Assembly (NCBI GenBank): GCA_025464045.1
Contig: JAODBQ010000340.1
Location: 1-16,608, forward strand
Direction of reading: 5' to 3'
DNA from: Ilumatobacteraceae bacterium
Lineage (GTDB): Bacteria; Actinomycetota; Acidimicrobiia; Acidimicrobiales; Ilumatobacteraceae
Length of the DNA stretch: 16,608 bases
The notes under the pieces were generated by a model that had not been told where the DNA came from, made no database searches, and saw only the letters and a program-made list of their open reading frames with translations. Numbering within the stretch: position 1 is the first letter of the stretch; each line of letters begins with the position of its first letter. This document shows positions 7,664-14,459 of this stretch, one piece after another. The position numbers were made by a program, and so were the translations under genes.

Positions 7664-7706
7664 CGACCCGGCGTTCGACGCACTTGGGCATCTGGGGGGA
7701 CGACTG

Positions 7707-8510
7707 ATGACGACTGGGCCGGCACCGACGACATCGAGCGCGCAGGCGCTCGCCGACCTGGGCGAGCACGGTGTGGCGATCCTCGCCGGCGCGCTCGAAC
7801 CCGAGGCCACGGCGGACGTCCGTCGGCGGCTGGTCCGCGCCGCCGAGGTCTCCGAGGCGCGCCGCTTCCCGACGCGCAACTACGAGTTCGACCCCGATGC
7901 GAACAACGTGCGGGTGTTCATGCTGTTCAACCTCGACCCGATCTTCGCCGAGCTGATCGTGCACCCGTTGGCGCTGCCGTTCGTCCACGCCGCGATCGGC
8001 GAGCAGTTCTCGATCTCCAACTTCAGCGCCAACATCCTCGGTCCGGGGGCCGGCTCGATGGTCCTCCATGCCGACCAGGGCTACGCCACCGAGCCGTGGC
8101 CGCCCGTGCCGCTGGCGGTGAACGTCGGCTGGATCCTCGACGACTTCACCGCGGAGGTCGGGGCCACGCAGTACGTGGCCGGCAGCCACCTCCTCGGGCA
8201 CAACCCCGATCCGGAGCAGACCTACGAGACCGTCTCGGTGGAAGCACCGGCCGGCTCGATCATGGTGATGGACGGGCGGCTGTGGCACCGCAGCGGCGTC
8301 AACCGCACGGCGGACCGGCATCGCGCCGCGCTGTTCGGGTACTACGTGCGCTCGTGGATCCGCCCGCAGGTGAACTGGAACGCGTTCCTCGACCCCGATG
8401 TCGCCGCGGCGTCGAGCAGCGAGTTCCTCGACCTGCTCGGGTACCGCACCGGGTACGTCGACCTGATCGGCCAGAACCGCGAACGTGCGGCCGGGGCGGT
8501 GCCGACGTGA
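7707..8510 (+). CDS. Phytanoyl-CoA dioxygenase (PhyH) family protein 1
   Basis: Fe(II)/2-oxoglutarate oxygenase of 267 residues. The metal site is H121-x-D123 (LHADQG) and distal H194 (GRLWHRSG); an Arg in the following RHRAALFGYYV strand should bind 2-oxoglutarate. Asp in the HxD motif argues for hydroxylation or a similar oxidation rather than halogenation. The ATG at 7707 has a G-rich Shine-Dalgarno sequence (TGGGGGGA, 7693-7700) 6 nt before it; the frame is also open upstream, but that part overlaps the tRNA and is not coding. It overlaps the next oxygenase gene by 4 bp, and the two proteins can be aligned from the LGD/IGEQ segment to the RP-x-V region, so they are probably old duplicates. 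PhyH members act on fatty acyl-CoAs, ectoine, small amino acids and natural products; the substrate is unknown. Confidence 0.87.
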   Translation: MTTGPAPTTSSAQALADLGEHGVAILAGALEPEATADVRRRLVRAAEVSEARRFPTRNYEFDPDANNVRVFMLFNLDPIFAELIVHPLALPFVHAAIGEQFSISNFSANILGPGAGSMVLHADQGYATEPWPPVPLAVNVGWILDDFTAEVGATQYVAGSHLLGHNPDPEQTYETVSVEAPAGSIMVMDGRLWHRSGVNRTADRHRAALFGYYVRSWIRPQVNWNAFLDPDVAAASSSEFLDLLGYRTGYVDLIGQNRERAAGAVPT

Positions 8511-9439
8511 GCAGCGCGACGTCGCAGGACGGGTCACGTCTCGAGACCGTCGATCCGTCGGGCTTCGCGCGCGTGGCGCCGCGATCGGGGTCCGAGATCG
8601 CCGCCGCGCACTGGGACGAGATCCGCCGGCTCGACCTCGTCGACAACATCGCCGAGCTGGAGGCCACCGGCCTCACCGTCGTGCCACCGCACAAGGTCGC
8701 GATGCCCGGCTTCATCGCCCGGTTGCGCGCCGGCGTGGTCGCCGTCACCGAGCGGCGCACCGGCGGTCCGGTGGACGTGGCAGGGACGACGGAGGCGGTG
8801 TACGCCGGGGGCTTCGGGCGGCAGATGTTCTACCTGCTGTTCGAGGAGGAGATCTTCCAGGAGGCCGTGCTCAACCCGACGGCGCTGGCGCTGGCGACGT
8901 ACTTGCTGGGGGACAGCTGCATCCTCAGCAACTGCCTCGCCGGTCTCAAGGGACCGGGCGGCAAGGACCTGCAAATGCACTGCGACAACGTGATGATCCC
9001 GGCGCCGTTCCCGCCCTACGCCCAGGTCTGCAACGTGACATGGGCGCTGACGGACTACGGCGAGGGCTCCGGTGAGCTGCAGTACGTGCCCGGCAGCCAC
9101 CGCTACGGGCGCCATCCGCTGCCCGGCGAGGGCGCCGACGCGCTGGTGCCCGTGCGCGCCGAGGCGGGCTCGCTGCTCGTGTGGCACGGCAACACGTGGC
9201 ACGGCGCGGCGGCGCGGCGGGCGTCCGGCCTGCGGATCAACCTGATCGTGGCGATGATGCGCCCGTACCTGCGGCCACAGGAGGTCTATCGCGAGCACGT
9301 CACGGCGGAGATCCTGGCCAGGAACCCGCCGCGCTTCGCGACGCTGGTCGGCCAGCACCTCAACTACGGGTGGCAGCAGGACGGACCGCGCCAGATCCCC
9401 GGGTCGTACCTCTCCGGTCTCACCCACCCGTTCGACTGA
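8507..9439 (+). CDS. Phytanoyl-CoA dioxygenase (PhyH) family protein 2
   Basis: Second PhyH-type oxygenase, 310 residues. The metal site is H158-x-D160 (LQMHCDNV) with a distal His in WHGNTWHGAA, most likely H232 (H227 is just before it). The Arg in SGLRINLIV probably contacts 2-oxoglutarate. ELQYVPGSHRYGRHP is the typical family segment after the HxD strand. Compared with protein 1 it has a longer N-terminus (about 60 extra residues) and a longer C-terminus ending in a stretch with HLNYGWQQDG. The GTG start is inside the stop of gene 1 (GTGA), a sign of translational coupling and perhaps of a joint complex or pathway. Both may form a heteromer, though this is only inference. The gene ends 31 bp before the third oxygenase. 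Confidence 0.87.
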   Translation: MSSATSQDGSRLETVDPSGFARVAPRSGSEIAAAHWDEIRRLDLVDNIAELEATGLTVVPPHKVAMPGFIARLRAGVVAVTERRTGGPVDVAGTTEAVYAGGFGRQMFYLLFEEEIFQEAVLNPTALALATYLLGDSCILSNCLAGLKGPGGKDLQMHCDNVMIPAPFPPYAQVCNVTWALTDYGEGSGELQYVPGSHRYGRHPLPGEGADALVPVRAEAGSLLVWHGNTWHGAAARRASGLRINLIVAMMRPYLRPQEVYREHVTAEILARNPPRFATLVGQHLNYGWQQDGPRQIPGSYLSGLTHPFD

Positions 9440-9470
9440 CCACAGCTTCGATCGACCAGGAGGGACAGGC

Positions 9471-10292
9471 ATGAACCGAGATGATCTCCGCGAGCTCCGG
9501 CGGGCCTACCGCGATGACGGTGCCGTGCACGTCGCCGGATTGCTGGACCCTGCCGCGCTCGACCTGGCCGAGGCGGCGTTCCGCTGGAGCCTCGCCAACC
9601 CCGGGCCGGCGTCGTCGCGCCCCTTCGACGGCATCGACGGCTCGTTCTACCAGGACCTGTGCAATCCGGAGGCGCCGAAGAACACCGAGTACCAGGCGCT
9701 CCTGACCGGCTCGCCGTTGGCCGAGGTGGTCTCGGCGATCTGGGACGACCCGCAGATCTGGTTCATGTACGAGCAGGTGTTCCTCAAGGAGGGCGGCGAG
9801 AGCCGGCGCACGCCGTGGCACCAGGACGCGCCGTACCTGTCCGTCGAGGGCGAGCAGCTGGCGGTGGTGTGGATCACGTTCGACCACGTCGACGCCGCGG
9901 ACTCGTTGGAGTTCGTGCGCGGCTCGCACCGGTCGACCCTGTTCAACACCTCCGCGTTCGACGCGGCGGACGAGACGGCACCGCTGTACGAGGGGCTGCC
10001 GCGGCTGCCGGACATCGAGGCGGATCGTTCGAACTTCGACATCATCTCCTGGGCCGTCGAGCCCGGTGACGTGCTGATCTTCCACCCGGCGATGCTCCAC
10101 GGCGGCGCACCGACCCACACCGGTGGCCGGCGGCGCACGTTGACGCTGCGCTTCTTCGGCCGCGACGCGGTGTACGTCGAACGCCCCGGCAACGGCGTCG
10201 CGCCGATGGTCGAGGGCCTGCACGAGTCGTCGGTACCGGGACTGCCGTTCCGCCACGACGCGTTCCCCGACCTGGCCAGGACGGGGCGCTGA
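9471..10292 (+). CDS. Phytanoyl-CoA dioxygenase (PhyH) family protein 3
   Basis: Third PhyH-type oxygenase, 273 residues, more distant from the first two. The metal site is H117-x-D119 (TPWHQDAPYLS) and distal H210 (HPAMLHGGAP); the RRRTLTLRFFGRD strand carries candidate 2-oxoglutarate-binding arginines. DSLEFVRGSHR is the expected family segment. The N-terminal YRDDGAVHVAGLLDPAAL motif is the common PhyH start. An AGGAGG Shine-Dalgarno sequence (9458-9463) lies 7 nt before the ATG, the strongest in this cluster, so the gene may be translated more strongly or independently. The WHQD and HGG patterns recall PhyH proteins that act on small soluble substrates, but no substrate can be assigned. 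Confidence 0.87.
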   Translation: MNRDDLRELRRAYRDDGAVHVAGLLDPAALDLAEAAFRWSLANPGPASSRPFDGIDGSFYQDLCNPEAPKNTEYQALLTGSPLAEVVSAIWDDPQIWFMYEQVFLKEGGESRRTPWHQDAPYLSVEGEQLAVVWITFDHVDAADSLEFVRGSHRSTLFNTSAFDAADETAPLYEGLPRLPDIEADRSNFDIISWAVEPGDVLIFHPAMLHGGAPTHTGGRRRTLTLRFFGRDAVYVERPGNGVAPMVEGLHESSVPGLPFRHDAFPDLARTGR

Positions 10293-10338
10293 ACGGCCGC
10301 CCGACGGAGCCGGCGTAGCGATTCCGGCCTCGTCCCCC

Positions 10339-10369
10339 TACCCTGGGACAGCCTGCCGGCGCTCGCCGG
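10339..10369 (+). promoter_or_regulatory. carD upstream region: weak -10 and hairpin
   Basis: The 112-bp gap before carD holds a TACCCT hexamer (10339-10344) that fits TANNNT, and a hairpin with arms CCGGC and GCCGG around GCTC (10356-10369; the arms can also close to 6 bp). With this -10 the carD transcript would have a leader of about 55 nt starting near the hairpin. No good -35 is seen. The hairpin could instead end the upstream oxygenase transcript, although it is not followed by a clear T-run. Confidence 0.3.
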
Positions 10370-10393
10370 GGGTCGTTCTGCTAGCAACAATAT

Positions 10394-10398
10394 TGAGG
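10394..10398 (+). promoter_or_regulatory. Ribosome binding site that decides the carD start
   Basis: TGAGG stands 6 nt before the GTG at 10405. A longer frame would begin with TTG at 10393, but the TTG overlaps this site, and the GTG start gives MKFKKGDTVIYP, which matches the usual CarD N-terminus. Confidence 0.55.
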
Positions 10399-10404
10399 TC
10401 ACGA

Positions 10405-10929
10405 GTGAAGTTCAAGAAGGGCGACACCGTCATCTACCCGCAGCACGGCGCCTGCATCGTGCAGGGCACCAAGAAGATGGAGGCCTTCGGTCAATCGCAG
10501 GAGTACCTCATCCTCAAGACGGTCATCAACGAGATGACGTTGTCGGTGCCCACGGCGCAGGCCGAGCAGGTCGGTGTGCGGCCGCCGGTCAACCCCGACG
10601 AGCTCGAGGACCTGGTTTCGGTGCTGTCCAAGCCCGATCCGCGTGTGCCGTCCAACTGGAGCCGGCGGTTCAAGAACCACCAGGAGAAGTTGAAGAGCGG
10701 CGACGTGTACCAGGTGGCCGAGGTGGTCCGGAACCTCGCCGCACGCAACCGTGACGCTTCGCTGTCGGCGGCAGAGCGGACGATGTACGACCGCGCCCGC
10801 ATCAACCTGATCAGCGAGATCGCCCCGGCGTTGAAGGTCAGCGCCGAGGAGGCGGAGAAGTACCTCAACGAGGCGCTCGAGCGGGGCGTGCTGAAGCCGG
10901 CCAAGGAGCCGGTGAAGAAGAAGGCGTGA
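10405..10929 (+). CDS. carD: CarD-family RNA polymerase-binding transcription regulator
   Basis: CarD binds the RNA polymerase beta subunit and stabilises open promoter complexes, especially at rRNA and housekeeping promoters of actinobacteria. This 174-residue protein has the Tudor-like polymerase-interacting domain at about 1-55 (FKKGDTVIYPQHGACIVQG) and the helical DNA-binding domain at about 65-165. The Trp that wedges into the upstream edge of the bubble is present at W85, in the motif SNWSRRFKNHQEKL, at the same number as in mycobacterial CarD. The C-terminus has a Lys-rich tail (about 165-174) not found in the mycobacterial protein. In many actinobacteria carD is followed by isoprenoid genes (ispD/ispF); here a 2OG oxygenase starts 7 bp later. 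Essential function is inferred from the family. Confidence 0.94.
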   Translation: MKFKKGDTVIYPQHGACIVQGTKKMEAFGQSQEYLILKTVINEMTLSVPTAQAEQVGVRPPVNPDELEDLVSVLSKPDPRVPSNWSRRFKNHQEKLKSGDVYQVAEVVRNLAARNRDASLSAAERTMYDRARINLISEIAPALKVSAEEAEKYLNEALERGVLKPAKEPVKKKA

Positions 10930-10936
10930 GCCGACG

Positions 10937-11890
10937 ATGACGTCCGGCGACGCCTCACCGGGTTCGCCCGTCGCCAGCGTCGATCTGCGCGACTTCACCG
11001 CGGGCGACGAACCGGCGCGCGCCGCGTTCGTCGACGTGTTCGGTCGCAGCCTGGTCGACACCGGGTTCGTGAAGGTCGCCGGCCACGGGATCGATCCGGC
11101 CGCGATCGCTGCGGCGTACGCCGCCGCGGAGGCCGTGTTCGCGCTGGCGGACGACGTCAAGCTGGCCTCCAGCCGCGACGACCTCCACGGGGCACGCGGG
11201 TTCATCCCCTTCGGACGCGAGCAGGCCAAGGACGCGTCGATCATCGACCTCAAGGAGTTCTGGCACATCGGGCCGCCTGCCGGCGGCCGCCACCCGAACG
11301 TCTGGCCAGACGAGGTGCCGGCGTTCGAGGCGACGATGACCGCGCTGTTCGCGGCGATGGAGACGACCGCCGAGACGCTGCTCGAAGCCCTGGCGTGCTT
11401 CCTCGGGCTGCCCCGTCGCCGCCTCGCCGACCTCGTCGTCGGCGCCGATTCGTTGCTGCGCGTGCTCCACTACCCGGCGCTGCGCGACCGCTTCGTGGCG
11501 GGCGCCGTGCGCGCCGCGGCGCACGAGGACATCAACTTCATCACGCTCCTCCCCGCCGCCACCGATGCCGGCCTGGAGCTGCTCGATCGTGACGGGCGCT
11601 GGTTGCCCGTCGACGGCCTCGACGGCCAGATCGTCGTCGACAGCGGCGACATGCTCAGCCGGTTCCTCAACGGCCGCGTCCCGGCCACCACTCACCGCGT
11701 CGTCAACCCGCACGACCCCGATGCCGTCCGCTACTCGATGCCGTTCTTCTGCCAGCCGCGGCGGGATCTGCTGCTCGTGCCGCCGGCGGAGCTGATGCGG
11801 CCCGGCGAGGAGCTGCGCGACCCGCCGATCACCGCCGGTGAGTTCCACCAGCAGCGGATGGACCAGATCCGCCTCCGTCGCCGCGCCTGA
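10937..11890 (+). CDS. Isopenicillin-N-synthase-like 2-oxoglutarate/Fe(II) oxygenase
   Basis: Protein of 317 residues from the isopenicillin N synthase / plant 2OG dioxygenase family, a different branch from the three PhyH proteins. The N-terminal DIOX_N-like domain (about 14-110) contains VDLRDF and the typical DTGFVKVAGHGI. The catalytic domain has H196-x-D198 (AAHEDINFITLLP), distal H253 (TTHRVVNP) and the R265-x-S267 pair (RYSMPFF) that binds the 2-oxoglutarate carboxylate. The RxS motif makes use of 2-oxoglutarate likely, although isopenicillin N synthase itself has RxS without needing it. Bacterial relatives act on natural products, ethylene-forming reactions or amino acids; the substrate is unknown. 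The ATG is only 7 bp behind carD, so both genes are probably on one transcript, an unusual partner for carD. It ends 109 bp before the convergent citrate-synthase-like gene. Confidence 0.87.
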   Translation: MTSGDASPGSPVASVDLRDFTAGDEPARAAFVDVFGRSLVDTGFVKVAGHGIDPAAIAAAYAAAEAVFALADDVKLASSRDDLHGARGFIPFGREQAKDASIIDLKEFWHIGPPAGGRHPNVWPDEVPAFEATMTALFAAMETTAETLLEALACFLGLPRRRLADLVVGADSLLRVLHYPALRDRFVAGAVRAAAHEDINFITLLPAATDAGLELLDRDGRWLPVDGLDGQIVVDSGDMLSRFLNGRVPATTHRVVNPHDPDAVRYSMPFFCQPRRDLLLVPPAELMRPGEELRDPPITAGEFHQQRMDQIRLRRRA

Positions 11891-11928
11891 CGCCGGGCCG
11901 CACCCTGCCGCCGACGCGAGCACCGGAT

Positions 11929-11946
11929 CTGCCCAGCACTGAGCAG
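11929..11946. terminator. Weak imperfect hairpin between convergent genes
   Basis: CTGC (11929-11932) and GCAG (11943-11946) can pair, with further partial pairing inside. It lies in the 109-bp gap between two convergent genes, where a bidirectional terminator is expected. The stem is short and has no T-run, so this is only a candidate; otherwise the gap shows a TGCG-rich stretch and nothing more. Confidence 0.15.
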
Positions 11947-11999
11947 GTGTCGTGCGTGCGTGCGGTGCCTGCGTTGATCGGAGCGTGGAGCATGCGGCG

Positions 12000-13196
12000 T
12001 CAGCGAACGCCGGTGTAGGCAGCTCGCGGGCGGAAGCGCAGGGGCTGCTCGCCGTACTCCTCGATGGCGTGGGCGAGCCACCCGGCGGTGCGGGCGACGG
12101 AGAAGATCGTCTCACCGGCGTCGCTCGGCATCCGCGCCGCCTGGGTGAACACGCCGAGCGCGAAGTCGACGTTGGGGTGCACGTCCGAACGCTGGCGCAC
12201 GGCGGTGATCACCGCGTCGGCGACCGCCAGCGAGCGGTCGTCGCCGAGCGCGTCGCGGAGCATCCCCAGCACCATCACGGCCCGCGGATCGCCCTCGGGG
12301 TACAGCGGTTGGCCGAAGCCGGGCACCCGCGGCCACGTGCGCTGGGCGATGGTGAGCGCCGGGCCGGCGCCGATGTCCGCGGCGTCGTCGAGCACTCGCC
12401 TCGCGTAGCTGCTGGCCTGACCGTGCAGCACGCCGTTGACCGTGCCGAGGCCGGCGCCGACCACCGAGTACGGGTCGGCGCGAGCGCTGGCCGCGACCCG
12501 CGCCGCAAGGGTCGACGCCGCCAGCTCATGGTCGGCGAGGAGCACGAGGATCGCGTTGAGGGTCTCGACCATGCCCGCGCGGGGCCGCTGCGGGGCCAGT
12601 GCCGTCCAGAGCCGCCCGGCGATCGTGCCGCGGACACGACGGCCGTCGCGCAGGGTCAACTGCGGCACGCGGCCGGGGCGCTGGTCGGCCAGCGAGTCGA
12701 CCATGCTCGCGATGAGGTGCCGACCGGCCGCCGCGACGGCGCCGCGTTCCAGGTCGGCGCGCATCGGATCGGCCGCAGCCGCGCAGGCGGTCGTGATGCG
12801 CAGTGAATCGGCGGCTCCGACGCCGGCGGGCCGTGCGACCGCGGTGCCCCGCCACGGCCCGGCACCGGCTGCCAGCTCGCCGAGCCAGAGCAGGTCGGCA
12901 ACCTGTTCGAAGGTGTGCGTGCGCCCCAGCTCCGTCGCCTGGTGGCCGCGATAGGAGATGCGGTGCGAGTCGACCAGGGTCAGCTGCGTCTCGATCAACA
13001 GGTGCAACGACGTCTGCCGGCTGCTCAGACGTGGCCGACCGCGCGTCGCCAGGGCCTCGATCGACTGCGCCTCGAACATGCTCCTGCCGTCGGCAGCGTG
13101 GTGTCGCTCGACGAGGCCACGGCTGACGTAGGCGTACAGCGACTCGAGCTTGATGCCCAGCCGGGCGGCGGCGTCGTCGGCGGTCATCATCGTCAT
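12000..13196 (-). CDS. Citrate-synthase-like protein with N-terminal helix-turn-helix domain and altered catalytic His
   Basis: Protein of 398 residues. Residues 5-54 or so (TADDAAARLGIKLESLYAYVSRGLV, then a wing-like GRSMF segment and QSIEALATRGR) form a MerR/excisionase-type DNA-binding domain. The rest is a citrate synthase fold. Citrate synthases condense oxaloacetate with acetyl-CoA (or propionyl-CoA) using two His and one Asp. Here the first His is present (H258 in VLHGQAS) and the Asp is present (D344 in PNVDFALG), but the second His is Gln (Q296 in PGFGQPLYPEGDPR). The codon is CAA, one base from a His codon. The C-terminal RPRAAYTG substrate-binding motif is kept. It may be catalytically weak or dead and work as a metabolite-sensing regulator, or still work with its neighbour. 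A near-consensus -10 TATGAT lies 6 nt before the ATG, so the transcript is probably leaderless. It is divergent from the second citrate-synthase-like gene. Confidence 0.85.
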   Translation of the reverse strand: MTMMTADDAAARLGIKLESLYAYVSRGLVERHHAADGRSMFEAQSIEALATRGRPRLSSRQTSLHLLIETQLTLVDSHRISYRGHQATELGRTHTFEQVADLLWLGELAAGAGPWRGTAVARPAGVGAADSLRITTACAAAADPMRADLERGAVAAAGRHLIASMVDSLADQRPGRVPQLTLRDGRRVRGTIAGRLWTALAPQRPRAGMVETLNAILVLLADHELAASTLAARVAASARADPYSVVGAGLGTVNGVLHGQASSYARRVLDDAADIGAGPALTIAQRTWPRVPGFGQPLYPEGDPRAVMVLGMLRDALGDDRSLAVADAVITAVRQRSDVHPNVDFALGVFTQAARMPSDAGETIFSVARTAGWLAHAIEEYGEQPLRFRPRAAYTGVR

Positions 13197-13199
13197 GCA

Positions 13200-13221
13200 T
13201 TGATCATAATCAACGTTGACG
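13200..13221. promoter_or_regulatory. Overlapping inverted repeats and divergent promoter elements between two citrate-synthase-like genes
   Basis: TTGAT-CATA-ATCAA (13200-13213) is an inverted repeat with 5-bp arms. It overlaps a perfect 10-bp palindrome TCAACGTTGA (13210-13219). On the minus strand TATGAT (13208 to 13203) is a strong -10 that ends 6 nt before the ATG of the leftward gene. On the plus strand TTGACG (13216-13221) matches a -35 consensus for the rightward gene, although no good -10 follows at 17 bp. The AT-rich element stands out in a GC-rich region. Position and overlap with promoter parts suggest an operator; the obvious candidate binder is the HTH-citrate synthase itself. 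Confidence 0.55.
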
Positions 13222-13250
13222 ATCTGGCCGGGACGGCGCACGCTGGAGCT

Positions 13251-14459
13251 ATGAGCATGATCGATGCATCGACGCGGACGACGCCGTTCACCGCACTCGC
13301 CGCCGAGCCGCGTGGGCTGAAGGGAGTCGTCGTCGCCGACACCGCGGTCGGGGACGTGCGCGGTGCGGAAGGCTTCTACCACTACCGGCAGTACTCGGCG
13401 ATCGACCTCGCCGAGCAGCGGCCGATCGAGGACGTGTGGCAGCTGATGATCGACGGCGCACTCCCGACCACTGCCGCACAGCGGGAGGCCTTCGCCGCCG
13501 AGGTGCGGCCGCTCCGCGCCATCCCGCCCACCGTCGCCGCAGTGCTGCGCGTGATCGCGCAGGTCAGCGAACCGCTCGACGGACTGCGTACCGCGCTGTC
13601 GCTCGCCGCGGCGGGCCGCGGGATGCGACCGAACATCGACATCGACGCGGCACAACGCCGAGCCGATGCCCTGTTCCTGTGCGCGATCACCCCGACGCTG
13701 CTGTGCGCGTTGCACCGCCTGCGCCGAGGCCTCGAACCCGTCGAGCCGCGTGACGATCTCGGCTATGCGGCCGGTTATCTGTGGATGCTGACCGGTGACG
13801 AGCCGGCGCCGGCGCACGCCGACGCGCTCGAGCACTACCTGATCTCGACGATCGATCACGGGTTCAACGCGTCGACCTTCACCGCACGTGTCGTCGCATC
13901 CACCGGCGCCGACCTCGGCGCGTGCGTCGTCGCCGCGATCGGTGCACTCAGCGGTCCGTGGCACGGCGGCGCCCCGAGTCGGGCGCTCGCGCTGCTCGAC
14001 GAGATCGCCACGCCGGACCGCATCGACGCCGTCGTACGACCGCTGATCGAATCCGGGGACAAGATCATGGGCTTCGGGCACGCCGTCTACCGGACCGATG
14101 ATCCCCGCTCGGTGATGCTCCGCGATGTCGCCCTGCGACTCGTCGCCGGCCGGCCGGTCGACGATCCACAACGTCGGCTCGTGACGTTCGCAGTCGGGAC
14201 CGAGGAGCGGGTGGTCGCGCTGCTCGACGAGCTCAAGCCCGGTCGGCGGCTGCGCACGAACGTCGAGTTCTACGCCGGCGTGGTGATGCAGCTGTGCGGG
14301 GTGCCGGCGGAGATGTTCACCCCGACGTTCGCTTCGAGTCGCGTCATCGGCTGGTGCGCGAACGTGCTCGAGCAGGCGGCGGACAACAAGATCATCCGAC
14401 CGAGCGCGCGGTACGTCGGTGCGCCGCCGCCGGCCGTCGTGCCCGCCTACGCGGGCTGA
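13251..14459 (+). CDS. Citrate synthase-like protein (citrate or 2-methylcitrate synthase) with Glu at the catalytic Asp position
   Basis: Protein of 402 residues with a citrate synthase core and no HTH domain. It should condense oxaloacetate with acetyl-CoA or propionyl-CoA. Motifs in order are RGLKGVVVADTAVGDV with GFYHYRQYSA (N-terminal signature), MRPNIDIDAA, H238 in GPWHGGAPS, H277 in GFGHAVYRTDDPR, and NVEFYAGV with E339 where the catalytic Asp is expected; SSRVIGWCANVLEQ and RPSARYVG are the end motifs that bind substrate. Both His residues are intact, and Glu keeps the acid, so activity is plausible. I believe an Asp-to-Glu version occurs in some actinobacterial relatives, but I cannot check. 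The Shine-Dalgarno GGAG (13245-13248) is only 2 nt from the ATG at 13251 and 8 nt from a second ATG at 13257, so the true start may be the second. The 3' end overlaps the convergent monooxygenase by 13 bp. Confidence 0.88.
   Translation: MSMIDASTRTTPFTALAAEPRGLKGVVVADTAVGDVRGAEGFYHYRQYSAIDLAEQRPIEDVWQLMIDGALPTTAAQREAFAAEVRPLRAIPPTVAAVLRVIAQVSEPLDGLRTALSLAAAGRGMRPNIDIDAAQRRADALFLCAITPTLLCALHRLRRGLEPVEPRDDLGYAAGYLWMLTGDEPAPAHADALEHYLISTIDHGFNASTFTARVVASTGADLGACVVAAIGALSGPWHGGAPSRALALLDEIATPDRIDAVVRPLIESGDKIMGFGHAVYRTDDPRSVMLRDVALRLVAGRPVDDPQRRLVTFAVGTEERVVALLDELKPGRRLRTNVEFYAGVVMQLCGVPAEMFTPTFASSRVIGWCANVLEQAADNKIIRPSARYVGAPPPAVVPAYAG

Noticed and set aside
7605..7706. N-terminal extension of the first PhyH protein into the tRNA gene
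   Set aside because: It would translate the tRNA sequence. The ATG at 7707 has a good Shine-Dalgarno sequence.
7707..11890. 2OG-dependent halogenase among the oxygenases
   Set aside because: Halogenases replace the Asp of HxD by Ala or Gly. All four proteins keep Asp.
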